The notes: generated from the sequence alone by a model not told the origin. A stretch of 37,107 bases of DNA from Acidobacteriota bacterium (GCA_003223165.1 QHXZ01000048.1:1-37107); one strand, 5' to 3'; shown: positions 20,845 through 29,316, counted from the first letter of the stretch. Numbers and translations are program-made.

Positions 20845-22809
20845 ATGATCGGTCAGCGCGACAGCGGCGTGGCCCCGCATCGGCGGCCGATCCTGCCTGT
20901 GGCGCTCGGCGCGTTCGCCGCCCTGGCGCTGGGCGCCTGCTCGAAACCGGAGACCCAGGAAGTGTGGCCGGTGATCCGCGAGCGCTACTTCATCGGATTC
21001 CTCAAGCGCAACCCCGTGACCTGCACCTACCTGGGCGGCGATGGATACAGCCCGGAGCTGGCCCTGGTCAACGGCACGCTTCCCGACGTCTCGCCGGGGG
21101 GGCGCGACGACGCGGCGGGCTTCTACGGCTCGGTCCTCGCGGACCTGGATCGTCTCGATACCGCCTCCCTGGCCGGGGAAGACCGTGTCGACGTCGAGGT
21201 GGTCCGGGCCCAGATCCGCTTCATGCTGCGCCTCCACGAGTCGCGCTACCACGCCCGGAGCGTCGACACCTATGCCGTGGCCCCCTTTCGCGGCGTGGAC
21301 TGGCAGATCCAGCAGATGACCGACCTCGGCGGCGGCCGCTACGGCACCGCCGAGGAGTGGGACGCGGTGGTGCGGCGCGTCGCCGCCGTCCCCGCCTTCC
21401 TGGACGCCGCACGGCGGAACCTTGGCTGGGGAGTCTCGAACAACATCTTTCCCGACCGGCGGATGGTGCAGTTCGACGGAATCGACGCGGCGCGCGACAA
21501 CGCGGCCTACTTCCGCACGACGCTGCCCGCCCTCGCCGGGCGCGGCCTCGAGGGACGCAAGGAGGGCGAGAGGATCGCCGTGGCGATCAAGGAGTCGGGG
21601 GAGAAGGCGGCCCTCGCCTTCGAGGCATTCGGCGCCTTCCTGGGTGAAAACTACCGCGACACCCCGAACGCGCCGATGTTCGCCTGCGGCCACGACGAGT
21701 ACGACTGGCGTCTGCGCAACAACCTGAGGCTCGACGCGAAGTGGACGGCCGCAACGCTGTACGAGTACGGCCGGCAGCAGGTGGAAGAGACGCAGGGCCT
21801 CCTGATAGACGCGGCACGCAAGGTGGCGGAGCGCCGCGGCCTGAGGCTCGGATGGGCGACGCGCGCGGCCTCGCTGCGGTCCGCGCGCCAGGTGATGGAC
21901 GATCTGTCGCGGGACGGCCCGAAGAGCGACGAGGAGATGTTCCGTCTCTACCGCTCCCGCGCGCAGGACCTGGTCGAGTACGCGCGGCGGCACGCGATGT
22001 TCGCCCTGCCGGCGGAGTACCGCCTCGAGATCGTGCCGACGCCGCCCGTCCTGGAGAGCACCATCGACGCCGCCTACTATCCCGCCCCGCCCTTCAAGAC
22101 CAGCGGCATCGGCCGCTTCTACCTCACCCCATCGCACGGCGACGTCGGCGTGCTCAAGGAGAACAACCGGCACGCGGTGGCCGATCTATGCGCCCATGAG
22201 GGGTTCCCGGGACACGATTGGCACTACCAGTTCATGCGCTCGAAGGCGCGCGCGATCGGCAACGTGCGCTGGCTCACGCCGGGCGAGGTCGAAGGTTCGT
22301 CCTCGATGTGGGCCGACAGCATGGCGACCGAAGGGTGGGCGCTCTATGCCGAGCAGCTGATGGGCGAGCCGCAGGAGGGCGCTCCCGAGGGTTTCTACAC
22401 CCCCGAGGAGCGCGTCTACCAGCTCAAGGGACAACTGCTCAGGGCGGCGCGGGTGCGGATCGACACGGGCCTGCACACCGGACGGATGACGTTCGATGAG
22501 GCGGTGGCCTACTTCACGGCCAACGTCGAGCTCCTCCCCGACGCCTGCGCGGCGCCCAAGCCGGACCCGGTCCGTGCCGCGGCCTGCAGCGGCGCGCGGC
22601 GCGCCATCTACCGCTACTCCAAGTGGCCGACCCAGGCCATCACCTACCACCTCGGCAAGGCCGAGATCCTCGACCTGCGAGAGCGCGTCCGCCGGATCCA
22701 GGGCGGGGCCTTCTCTCTGCGCGCGTTCCACGAGCGCTTCCTGGCGTCCGGAACGATCCCCACCGGCTACGTGCGCGACACCATCCTGGAGGAGGCGCGG
22801 CGGCGCTAG
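20845..22809 (+). CDS. DUF885 family metallopeptidase-like lipoprotein
   Basis: A 654-residue protein. The N terminus is a lipoprotein signal peptide (PVALGAFAALALGAC-SK, lipobox LGAC), so it should be anchored in the envelope. The central and C-terminal part matches DUF885, with the zinc-binding HEGFPGHDWHYQ (His451, Glu452, His457) and a downstream TEGWALYAEQL, which supplies the third ligand (Glu). Family members are gluzincin-like carboxypeptidases or dipeptidases. KPDPVRAAACSGARRAIYRYSKWPTQAITYHLGK near the C terminus is also typical. The ATG at 20845 follows GAGGAAAGGG at about 12-nt spacing. Length and motifs are complete. It is likely part of extracellular peptide catabolism with the S9 peptidase and the ABC importer elsewhere in the window. 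Confidence 0.85.
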   Translation: MIGQRDSGVAPHRRPILPVALGAFAALALGACSKPETQEVWPVIRERYFIGFLKRNPVTCTYLGGDGYSPELALVNGTLPDVSPGGRDDAAGFYGSVLADLDRLDTASLAGEDRVDVEVVRAQIRFMLRLHESRYHARSVDTYAVAPFRGVDWQIQQMTDLGGGRYGTAEEWDAVVRRVAAVPAFLDAARRNLGWGVSNNIFPDRRMVQFDGIDAARDNAAYFRTTLPALAGRGLEGRKEGERIAVAIKESGEKAALAFEAFGAFLGENYRDTPNAPMFACGHDEYDWRLRNNLRLDAKWTAATLYEYGRQQVEETQGLLIDAARKVAERRGLRLGWATRAASLRSARQVMDDLSRDGPKSDEEMFRLYRSRAQDLVEYARRHAMFALPAEYRLEIVPTPPVLESTIDAAYYPAPPFKTSGIGRFYLTPSHGDVGVLKENNRHAVADLCAHEGFPGHDWHYQFMRSKARAIGNVRWLTPGEVEGSSSMWADSMATEGWALYAEQLMGEPQEGAPEGFYTPEERVYQLKGQLLRAARVRIDTGLHTGRMTFDEAVAYFTANVELLPDACAAPKPDPVRAAACSGARRAIYRYSKWPTQAITYHLGKAEILDLRERVRRIQGGAFSLRAFHERFLASGTIPTGYVRDTILEEARRR

Positions 22810-22869
22810 GAGCCTGTCCGGGGGTCGCGTGGGCGGGCCGCCCGCAGGCGGGCGCGCCGCGGCGCGCCC

Positions 22870-23604
22870 TCACACGCCGGCTTCGGGGGGGCGGCGCGGG
22901 GGCGGGGGCGGCGGGACCGGTTCGGGCCGGCGGCGCGATCCCGGCGACGTCGCGTCGCGCTCCGAGGCCGCGGCCGCGGGGGGAGCGAGTTCGGCCGATC
23001 CCGGCGGCGCCGCGCCGGCCCGCTCGAGGCCGATCTTGATGGATCGCAGACTCGGGTCGAACAGGCGGGCCTGCAGCCGCGCCCGGGACAGCAGGCGCAG
23101 CGCGCGCAGGCGCGTGCCGCGCAGCCGTGTCCGCAGGCGCCAGGAGATTTTGGTCGTCTGCGGGTCGACGGCTTCGAGCGTCAGCGATCCGAGGTGGCTC
23201 TTCAGCCCCCGATGGGTCCCGAGCGAGTCGCGCATCAGCCGCACAGCCAGCTCCCGGCCGGGGCGCGAGAGCACGACCTCCAGCTCGGCCCAGTAGGGCA
23301 CGCCGCCCCAGCGGCCGGCCGCGCGCCAGATCGAACCGGCCGCCTCTCCGTCGCCGCGCTGCAGCGCCCAGGTCTCGAGACCGCCACCGGAGTGCGCCCG
23401 GCCGTGGGCGGCGTAGAGGGTCGGCAGGGAGCGCACGACGCGCCAGGCCTCGCCGGCCGGGACGCGCACCAGGACCGAGCGGTGCAGGTCGAGACGGCCG
23501 CCGGCGATGACGAGAAGCAGGGCCCCCCCTGCCGCGATGAGGGCGAGGGCGCTCAGGACGATGAACAGCAACGGACCGTGGGCCGCGGCGGCCGGTGCGA
23601 TCAT
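22870..23604 (-). CDS. SRPBCC-like membrane-anchored protein of unknown function
   Basis: A 244-residue protein. One membrane segment lies near the N terminus (LLFIVLSALALIAAGGALLLVIAGG, about residues 11-35). A domain beginning LDLHRSVLVRVPAGEAWRVVRSLP follows, which is how SRPBCC (START-like, polyketide cyclase) domains open; WALQRGDGEAAGSIWRA and ISWRLRTRLRG also fit. The C-terminal 50 residues are Pro/Arg/Ala-rich and probably disordered. Such domains bind hydrophobic ligands. The ATG at 23604 has GGAGGG 4 nt upstream. It converges with the DUF885 gene; the 60-bp gap holds a GC-rich inverted repeat but no T tract. Confidence 0.6.
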   Translation of the reverse strand: MIAPAAAAHGPLLFIVLSALALIAAGGALLLVIAGGRLDLHRSVLVRVPAGEAWRVVRSLPTLYAAHGRAHSGGGLETWALQRGDGEAAGSIWRAAGRWGGVPYWAELEVVLSRPGRELAVRLMRDSLGTHRGLKSHLGSLTLEAVDPQTTKISWRLRTRLRGTRLRALRLLSRARLQARLFDPSLRSIKIGLERAGAAPPGSAELAPPAAAASERDATSPGSRRRPEPVPPPPPPRRPPEAGV

Positions 23605-23740
23605 GCGTCCCTCCAAACCGGTGACCCGCCCATCCGGGCACGATGCGGCACGGATGGCGGCTGGGTCGTGGGGACTGGAACCGGTCACGAGCGGCGAGAG
23701 CGGAGCTAGCCTATCACACTCCACGCGGGCCGGGCGGCGC

Positions 23741-23746
23741 TATACT
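23741..23746 (+). promoter_or_regulatory. -10 box upstream of the AmrS-type gene
   Basis: TATACT (23741-23746), 5 of 6 matches, preceded by GC. No good -35. It would leave a leader of about 30 nt that contains the GAGAGGAT ribosome site before ATG 23783. Confidence 0.35.
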
Positions 23747-23782
23747 GTCGGTGCCGGCGGATTCCATAGAGAGGATCGAGTC

Positions 23783-24919
23783 ATGCCCGCCTCTCCCGCC
23801 CCGCTCGCCAGGGTCCTCTCGGACCTGACACGAGAAGGGGAACTGCACGAAAAGCTGCCGGACCGCGCGGTCCGCTGCCATGCCTGCGGCCACCGCTGCT
23901 TCATCCCCGAGGGCCGGCCGGGTATTTGCAGGGTCCGCTTCAACGAGGGCGGCATCCTCAAGGTCCCCTGGGGATACGTCGGGGCCCTGCAGTGCGACCC
24001 CGTGGAGAAGAAGCCGTTCTTCCACGCCCTGCCCGGGTCGCTGGCGCTGTCGTTCGGCATGCTCGGCTGCGACTTCCACTGCGGTTACTGCCAGAACTGG
24101 ATCACCTCCCAGGCGATCCGGGACCCCGCGGCGGTGGCCATGCCCGAAGAGGTGGCTCCCGAGGGGCTCGTGGCCCTCGCGCGCCGGCAACGCGCTTCGA
24201 TCGTCGCTTCCACCTACAACGAGCCGCTGATCACCTCCGAGTGGGCGGTGGCCGTCTTCCGGGTGGCGCAGGAGAGCGGATTCCTGTGCGCCTACATCAG
24301 CAACGGGAACGGCACCGAGCAGGTGCTGGACTTCATCCGGCCGTACGTCACGCTCTACAAGGTCGACCTGAAGTCGTTCCGTGACCGGAACTACCGGGCC
24401 CTCGGCGGCACGTTGAGAAACGTGCTGGACACGATCGGGATGCTCAGGAAGAAAGGCTTCTGGATGGAGATCGTGACGCTCACCATCCCCGGGTTCAACG
24501 ACTCCGACGAGGAGCTGACCGACATGGCGCGTTTCCTGGCCGGTGTTTCCCCGGACGTCCCCTGGCACGTGACCGCATTCCACAAGGATTACAAGATGAC
24601 CGATCCCGATCCGACTCCGGCGCGTACGCTTCTGCGTGCCGCGGAGATCGGGCGTCGTGAGGGGCTGCGCTACGTCTACGCGGGCAACCTTCCCGGCGAG
24701 GTCGGAGACTGGGAGAACACCCGCTGTCCGTCCTGTGGTGACCTGCTGATCGAGCGGCGGGGCTATCAGATCTTGCAAGATCGCCTGACGCCGCGCGGCG
24801 CCTGCCCCGGATGCGGCGCGGCCATCCCGGGGGTCTGGCCCGGCGGGGTGTTCAACCCCCCGCGCGACGCAGGACCTCCCGAAGGTTCTCGACGAAGCGA
24901 TCCGGCTCGTCAGGGCTGA
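23783..24919 (+). CDS. amrS: AmmeMemoRadiSam-system radical SAM enzyme (AmrS/PflA-like)
   Basis: A 378-residue radical SAM protein. The [4Fe-4S] cluster motif is CDFHCGYCQN (Cys96, Cys100, Cys103). An N-terminal Cys cluster (Cys32, Cys35, Cys39, Cys49 in CHACGHRCFIPEGRPGIC) and KKPFFHALPG are characteristic of the AmrS group, related to pyruvate formate-lyase activases. STYNEPLI and YISNGN also fit. The C terminus has a zinc ribbon (CPSCGDLL ... CPGCG). The AmmeMemoRadiSam set usually includes Memo-like and AMMECR1-like proteins; neither is in the window, and the biochemical role of the set is not established. The last 68 nt overlap the converging PH-like gene. Confidence 0.88.
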   Translation: MPASPAPLARVLSDLTREGELHEKLPDRAVRCHACGHRCFIPEGRPGICRVRFNEGGILKVPWGYVGALQCDPVEKKPFFHALPGSLALSFGMLGCDFHCGYCQNWITSQAIRDPAAVAMPEEVAPEGLVALARRQRASIVASTYNEPLITSEWAVAVFRVAQESGFLCAYISNGNGTEQVLDFIRPYVTLYKVDLKSFRDRNYRALGGTLRNVLDTIGMLRKKGFWMEIVTLTIPGFNDSDEELTDMARFLAGVSPDVPWHVTAFHKDYKMTDPDPTPARTLLRAAEIGRREGLRYVYAGNLPGEVGDWENTRCPSCGDLLIERRGYQILQDRLTPRGACPGCGAAIPGVWPGGVFNPPRDAGPPEGSRRSDPARQG

Positions 24920-25184
24920 TCACGAAGTTTCGCAGGAGACCGCTCTTGCGCCGCAGGGTCACGCTGTTCCAGAACCTGGGTCCGGACCAGCTCTCGTGCA
25001 GCAGCGCGCCCCGCCGATGGACCTCCTCGATGTCAACGAGCCTGATGCGCCTGGCGACGCATCCCAGGATGAGCACTTCCACGGCGGTCTCGGTGACCCT
25101 GTAGTCGAGGGTGCCGACCGTCGCCAGGAACGCGAAGAGCACCGCGGCGACCAGGAGCGCCTTCAGGACGACGAGGCCGCTCAC
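24852..25184 (-). CDS. Small membrane protein with PH-like domain
   Basis: A 110-residue protein: one N-terminal membrane segment (VVLKALLVAAVLFAFLATVG, about 5-24), then a short domain that opens LDYRVTETAVEVLILGCVARRIRLVDIEEVHRRG. This pattern (Y-R-V-T-x-x-x-V-x-V, then R-I-x-L-x-D-I-x-x-V) is how bacterial PH-like (DUF304-type) domains begin. GTG 25184 overlaps the stop of the aspartyl protease (GTGA), so it is translationally coupled as the last gene of the mqnA operon. Its 3' end overlaps the AmrS gene by 68 nt on the opposite strand. Function unknown. Confidence 0.65.
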   Translation of the reverse strand: MSGLVVLKALLVAAVLFAFLATVGTLDYRVTETAVEVLILGCVARRIRLVDIEEVHRRGALLHESWSGPRFWNSVTLRRKSGLLRNFVISPDEPDRFVENLREVLRRAGG

Positions 25185-26215
25185 GTCCCGCAGCGGGTCA
25201 CGCGCAGGCGGCGCGCCGGGAAGTCCAGGACCACCACGCAGCGCGACAGGACGTCGCTGCCCAGAATCCCCGAGACATCATGGGAGGTCGAGGCGAAGAG
25301 CGCGCGCCTGAGCTCCTCGAAGTCGTACGGCACCACCGGCACGTCGCGCACCTCGACGCCGCCGAAGGCGAGCGACGGGAGGATCCGGATCGGCACCGAG
25401 ATCGCCGTGCCGCTGCTGTCGACGATCTGCGTGGCCGCCCCGGTGGGGGAGGGCCGGGTCAGCGCCTCGTCCGACTGGGCGATGAAGGTGGCCCCGGCCG
25501 CGGTGTCGATCAGCATGGGGCGCGCCTCGCGACCGTCGAGCAGGACGTCGACCACGATCCGGTTCCCTTCGAGCCTCAGCGGCACCCCTGGGGGCTGCGG
25601 GGCGGCCTGCCCTTGCGGAGGCGCCGCCGGAGGAGCGAAGGTGATCTGCCGGGTCGGGTAGGACAGCGTGACGTGGAGCCCGCGCAGCAGGTCGACGCCG
25701 ACGAAGCCGTCGACCCGCGCCCCCGTCATCTTGGCCAGGAGCGCCGCGTCGGGGGCCGTCCAGATGCTGAAGTCGCGGGCCGACAGGCCCCCGAGCAGGA
25801 AGGATTCGACCCGGGCGCGGTACAGGTTGAAGCGCTCGCTGCCGACCATTCCCGTGGCGCGGGTCGGCGTGCGGTCGGTCAGCGGCAGCCCCAGCTCCCG
25901 GGCCTTCTTGTCGTCGAGCGTGAACCCGGAGGGATCGCCCGTGTCGAGCAGGAGCCGGACCTGGGCCCGCCCGTTGATCCGCCCGGTGAGGACGATCAGG
26001 CCCGAGGGTGAATCGAACGGGATCGTGCTGGCGCGCCCGAGGTGGAGCTGGATCGGGACGCCGGGCTCATCGCGCTCGGCCGTCGCGACGCCGGGGCCGG
26101 GCGCGGCCGGGCTGCTGACGGGCGGATCGGTCGCCGCCCGCCCGGCGCCGAGGCCGAGAAGGACGATCGCGGCGGCGAAGAGGGCGCGCGCCGGGCGGAG
26201 ACGCGGGGTTCGCAT
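25181..26215 (-). CDS. Exported retropepsin-like aspartyl protease (two active-site motifs)
   Basis: A 344-residue protein with a signal peptide (ALFAAAIVLLGLGAGRAA, cleavage near residue 28) and two retropepsin-like halves. The first active-site loop is LLLDTGDPSGFTL (Asp91-Thr92-Gly93), the second LIDTAAGATFI (Asp237-Thr238-Ala239). Each half also has a downstream hydrophobic-Gly element (DGFVGVDLLRG, SGILGSDVLSR). It thus resembles the two-lobed clan AA aspartyl protease family in one chain, likely periplasmic or membrane associated. Peptidase activity is inferred only. The ATG at 26215 is 18 nt after the mqnC stop. The PH-like gene overlaps its 3' end. Confidence 0.8.
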   Translation of the reverse strand: MRTPRLRPARALFAAAIVLLGLGAGRAATDPPVSSPAAPGPGVATAERDEPGVPIQLHLGRASTIPFDSPSGLIVLTGRINGRAQVRLLLDTGDPSGFTLDDKKARELGLPLTDRTPTRATGMVGSERFNLYRARVESFLLGGLSARDFSIWTAPDAALLAKMTGARVDGFVGVDLLRGLHVTLSYPTRQITFAPPAAPPQGQAAPQPPGVPLRLEGNRIVVDVLLDGREARPMLIDTAAGATFIAQSDEALTRPSPTGAATQIVDSSGTAISVPIRILPSLAFGGVEVRDVPVVPYDFEELRRALFASTSHDVSGILGSDVLSRCVVVLDFPARRLRVTRCGT

Positions 26216-26233
26216 GGCGACCGGGACGAGCCT

Positions 26234-27424
26234 TCAGGAGACCAGGTTGTACAGCGTGTCTCGCTGGCGGGGCTGGTAGCCGGCCTCCCGGATGAGGCGC
26301 TCGATCTCCGACCGGGTCGTGCAGCCGTAAGCACCGGCCGCGCGCACGACGTTCTCCTCGATCATCGTGCTCCCCATGTCGTTGGCGCCGAACTTCAGGG
26401 CGATCTGCCCGATCTCCTTGCCCTGGGTCACCCAGGAGGACTGGATGTTCGGGATGTTGTCGAGGAACAGGCGGCTGATGGCCTGGGTCCTCAAGTAGTC
26501 CGCGCTCGACACCTCCCGGCCGCCCAGCGCGGTGTTCTCGGCCTTGTAGGTCCAGGAGATGAAGGCGGTGAACGCCGCGGCTCCTCCCGCGAGGCTCGTG
26601 TCCTGCAGGTTCCGGACGGCCGCCAGGTGCGCGACGCGATCGGCGTAGGTCTCGACGTGGCCGAACATCATCGTGGCGGTCGTCGGCAGGCCCTGGCGGT
26701 GCGCCTCCTCCATCACGGCCAGCCAGTCCCGGGACATCGTCTTGAGGGGGGAGATCGCCTGGCGCACCGCGTCCACGAGGATCTCCCCGCCACCGCCGGG
26801 GATGCTGTGAAGCCCCGCCGCCTTCAGCCGTCGCAGCACTTCGGCCAGCGGCCGCTTCGAGACCTTGACGACGTGCTGGATCTCCGGCGGCGAGAAGGCG
26901 TGGATGTGCAGGCGGGGGAAGCGCCGGCGGAAGGAGCGCAGGAGGTCTTCGTACCACTCGAGGGGCAGGTCGGGGTGATGGCCCCCCTGCATCAGGATGC
27001 CGGTCCCGCCGAGCGCCAGCGTCTCCTCGATCTTGGCGAAGAGCGATTCCCGGCTGTGCAGGTAACCCTCGGGATGGCCCGGGTCGCGGTAGAAGGCGCA
27101 GAACGAGCAGCGCACGACGCAGACGTTGGTGTAGTTGATGTTGCGATCGACGATGTAGGTGACGATCGGATCGGGGTGCAGGCGCCGCCGGACGAGGTCG
27201 GCGGCGATGCCGAGATCGAGGAGAGGGGCCTCCCGGAAGAGGGCCAGGGCCTGCTCCGGCCCGACGCGCCCGCCCGAGACGGCGCGTTCGAGGATCGCCT
27301 CGATCCGCGCGCTCGACCGGCGGGGCGAGCGCAGCGCCGCGTCATCGACCTTCTCCCAGGGGGCCCCGGGCTCCTGAAGGGGCGGCTCCTCCTGATGCCT
27401 GCCGGGATCCTGGATCTCGCTCAC
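26234..27424 (-). CDS. mqnC: Cyclic dehypoxanthinyl futalosine synthase (radical SAM)
   Basis: A 396-residue radical SAM enzyme. The cluster motif is CVVRCSFCAF (Cys102, Cys106, Cys109), preceded by IVDRNINYTNVC, diagnostic for MqnC/MqnE/CofH-type enzymes. GGHHPDLPLEWYEDLLR, HSIPGGGGEILVDAVR, GHVETYADRVAHLAAVR and GANDMGSTMIEENVV assign it to MqnC. It converts dehypoxanthine futalosine to its cyclic form in the futalosine route to menaquinone. The N-terminal 30 residues are an extra hydrophilic tail. GTG 27424 overlaps the mqnA stop (GTGA), indicating coupled translation. Confidence 0.93.
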   Translation of the reverse strand: MSEIQDPGRHQEEPPLQEPGAPWEKVDDAALRSPRRSSARIEAILERAVSGGRVGPEQALALFREAPLLDLGIAADLVRRRLHPDPIVTYIVDRNINYTNVCVVRCSFCAFYRDPGHPEGYLHSRESLFAKIEETLALGGTGILMQGGHHPDLPLEWYEDLLRSFRRRFPRLHIHAFSPPEIQHVVKVSKRPLAEVLRRLKAAGLHSIPGGGGEILVDAVRQAISPLKTMSRDWLAVMEEAHRQGLPTTATMMFGHVETYADRVAHLAAVRNLQDTSLAGGAAAFTAFISWTYKAENTALGGREVSSADYLRTQAISRLFLDNIPNIQSSWVTQGKEIGQIALKFGANDMGSTMIEENVVRAAGAYGCTTRSEIERLIREAGYQPRQRDTLYNLVS

Positions 27425-28257
27425 CGCGGCCCTCTCCCCGCCTGGGCCGGCTCGAGGTCCGCCGGAGCCGCGAACTGGATCGCGCGGCGCCCCGGGACGA
27501 GCCCCGACTCGCTCGCCTGCCGGTAAAAGAGGTCCAACCCGCGCGCCTCCTCCGACCCGAGGTGGTAATGGATGTTGACGCGCAGGTACTCCTCGATCGA
27601 GGCGGCCGGAAGGCGCAGCCGCGCCGCCGCCTCGCGCGCGATGAGGGGGAGATTGGCGGCGCCGATCTGGCGCGACTCGAGGAAGGGCCGCACGCCGTCC
27701 GGAAGGACGACTCCCCTCCGCACGGCCCAGAGGGCGAAGACGAAAGGCAGTCCAGTGATCTCGTGCCAGGCCGCGGCCAGGTCGAGGACGTGCAGGCCGG
27801 TGGTGTCCGCCGTCAGGGCCGCGTCCCCGATCAGGAGCGCCGCATCGTTGTCGCGCAGCATCTCGCGCAGCGTGGGGGCCCGCTCCACGAACGCCACGTC
27901 ACGCAGGTCGCGGTGCTCCAGGACCAGCCTCAGCAGCGCCGCCGAGGTGCGGGAATTCTCGTCGAGGGCCACGCGGCGCACCCTGTCGAGCGGCACGCGG
28001 GAGGCGAGGTAGACCGAGCGCGCCCGGCGCTTCGAGGCGATGCACAGGTACGGCAGCAGGGCGACGTCGTCGAGCCGCTGGTACTCGATCGACGGGATCA
28101 GTCCGGCGTCGGCGCGGCCGGCCGCCAGCAGGTCCGGAATGCGCGAGGGCGGGACCTGCAAGACCTCGAAGGTGTCACGGAAAGGTCCCCTGCGGAACCC
28201 CCACGTCAGGGGGTCGGCGTTCACGTACTGGACCGAGGCCAGCTTCAGACGGGTCAT
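27421..28257 (-). CDS. mqnA: Chorismate dehydratase of the futalosine menaquinone pathway
   Basis: A 278-residue protein of the MqnA/MqnD periplasmic-binding-protein fold. It begins LKLASVQYVNADPLTWGF, with DAGLIPSIEYQRLDD (about residues 50-65) and ALLIGDAAL (about 140-150), all typical of MqnA. It dehydrates chorismate to 3-[(1-carboxyvinyl)oxy]benzoate, the first committed step of the futalosine pathway. It is cytoplasmic, with no signal peptide. The ATG at 28257 starts the conserved N terminus; the frame is open further upstream, but the promoter lies there. It is the first gene of an overlapping operon with mqnC, an aspartyl protease and a PH-like protein. Confidence 0.92.
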   Translation of the reverse strand: MTRLKLASVQYVNADPLTWGFRRGPFRDTFEVLQVPPSRIPDLLAAGRADAGLIPSIEYQRLDDVALLPYLCIASKRRARSVYLASRVPLDRVRRVALDENSRTSAALLRLVLEHRDLRDVAFVERAPTLREMLRDNDAALLIGDAALTADTTGLHVLDLAAAWHEITGLPFVFALWAVRRGVVLPDGVRPFLESRQIGAANLPLIAREAAARLRLPAASIEEYLRVNIHYHLGSEEARGLDLFYRQASESGLVPGRRAIQFAAPADLEPAQAGRGPR

Positions 28258-28304
28258 CGGGATCGCGGGCTCCACGGTGGGACCGGGGCTTCCAAGGGGC
28301 GCCC

Positions 28305-28332
28305 ATTTTACCAGAAGGCGCACGCGAGTCAA
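28305..28332 (-). promoter_or_regulatory. Promoter of the mqnA-mqnC operon
   Basis: Minus strand: TTGACT (28327-28332), 16 bp, TAAAAT (28305-28310, 5 of 6). It gives a leader of about 40 nt with GGAG near 28270. Confidence 0.65.
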
Positions 28333-28419
28333 CGCGCCTCCGGGCGGGGCGCTCGCGGCGTTGAACTCCAAAGTCTCGATCGCTTAGAGTGTCGGGACGA
28401 GGCCCTGAGGGAGAGGCGC

Positions 28420-28659
28420 TTGGAGAGACCCGTGCTGTGCATCGTCTATCTTCTTTACTGTGTGGAAGCGGGGGTGTTCCTCCTCCTGGTCCCCTGGTCG
28501 ATCCTCTGGTCGAACAGCTACTTCGCCCAGATGCCGGCCCTGCGGACCGTGCTGCTCAGCGGCTACCTGAGGGGCGGGATCTCGGCCCTCGGACTGCTGC
28601 ACCTGGTGGTCGCGGTGATCGACTTCCTCGCCTTCCGTCGCGCCCTGAGGGGCGCATGA
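28420..28659 (+). CDS. Small two-helix membrane protein of unknown function
   Basis: A 79-residue protein with two hydrophobic segments: CIVYLLYCVEAGVFLLLVPW (about residues 7-26) and GGISALGLLHLVVAVIDFLAF (about 52-72), joined by a polar loop. TTG 28420 follows GAGGGAGAGG; GTG 28432 is an alternative, with GGAGAG 4 nt upstream. Its stop overlaps the ATG of the thiE-like gene (ATGA), so the two are coupled. Function unknown; the family recalls short DUF-type membrane proteins seen next to biosynthetic genes, but I cannot name it. It diverges from mqnA. Confidence 0.7.
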   Translation: MERPVLCIVYLLYCVEAGVFLLLVPWSILWSNSYFAQMPALRTVLLSGYLRGGISALGLLHLVVAVIDFLAFRRALRGA

Positions 28660-29315
28660 GCCCGGTGGCCGCGGGGAGCCCCCCGGGGATTTGCTTCGTC
28701 ACCGACCGCAGCGCGACCGGCGGGCGGCCGCTCTTGGAGATCATCCGTGCGGCGCTGGCCGGCGGCGCCGATCGGATCCAGGTGCGGGAGAAGGACCTGC
28801 AGGGGAGGGCCCTCCTCGAGCTGGCACGCGCCGTCGTCGAGGCCGCGAAGACGGCGGGGGGACGGGCCCGCGTGGTGGTGAACGACCGGCTCGACGTGGC
28901 TCTTGCGGCCCGGGCGGCGGGCGTGCACCTGCCGGCCGAGGGCCTGCCGATCGAGCCGGTGCGGCGGCGGGCGGCCGGGCGGTTCCTGATCGGCCGCTCG
29001 GCGCATTCCCTGGCCGAGGCGCAGAGAGCGCGGAAGGACGGGGCGGACTACGTGATCCTCGGCCCGATCTTCCCGACACCGAGCAAGGCCGGTCTCGGCG
29101 AGCCGCTCGGCACGGAAACGCTGCGCAAGGCGGCCGTGACGCTCCCGATCCCGGTCTGGGCGATCGGCGGGATCGGGCCGGCGAACGCCGCCGCGCTGCG
29201 CGGCATCCCGATCGCAGGGGTGGCGGCCATCTCGGCGATCGCCGGCGCGCCGGACCCCGCCGCCGCCGTCCGTGCCCTGCGCGAGGCTCTGGCCCCCGGG
29301 CCCCCGGCAGCCTGA
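28656..29315 (+). CDS. Thiamine-phosphate synthase / TenI family protein (variant active site)
   Basis: A 219-residue (beta/alpha)8 protein of the ThiE/TenI family. Readable motifs: RIQVREKDL (residues 40-48, Gln42 and Lys46 of the pyrimidine/diphosphate site), VVVNDRLDVAL (Asn76-Asp77), IGRSAHS (Ser115), VILGPIFPTPSK (133-144) and AIGGIGPAN. ThiE joins the pyrimidine diphosphate and thiazole phosphate; TenI is a thiazole tautomerase lacking some catalytic residues. The usual HLGQxD, which carries a catalytic Asp, reads HLPAEG here (91-96), so the assignment between ThiE, TenI and a divergent role is open. The ATG at 28656 overlaps the previous stop (ATGA), leaving no room for a thiamine riboswitch. 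Confidence 0.8.
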   Translation: MSPVAAGSPPGICFVTDRSATGGRPLLEIIRAALAGGADRIQVREKDLQGRALLELARAVVEAAKTAGGRARVVVNDRLDVALAARAAGVHLPAEGLPIEPVRRRAAGRFLIGRSAHSLAEAQRARKDGADYVILGPIFPTPSKAGLGEPLGTETLRKAAVTLPIPVWAIGGIGPANAAALRGIPIAGVAAISAIAGAPDPAAAVRALREALAPGPPAA

Positions 29316-29316
29316 G

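Noticed and set aside
18616-22173. Long minus-strand frame extending upstream of the sigma factor start
   Set aside because: It is antisense to the CPA2 antiporter and DUF885 genes, with Arg/Gly/His-rich meaningless sequence; only the sigma factor part and the PDZ-redoxin N-terminal part of this frame show homology.
22810-22869. GC-rich inverted repeat (GCCCGC-AG-GCGGGC) between converging genes as an intrinsic terminator
   Set aside because: No T tract follows on either strand, and the central loop is too small; at most a Rho-dependent or bidirectional structure.
28381-28655. A TPP riboswitch for the thiE-like gene
   Set aside because: The gene starts inside the stop of the previous gene, and no thi-box sequence is visible upstream of the small membrane protein.
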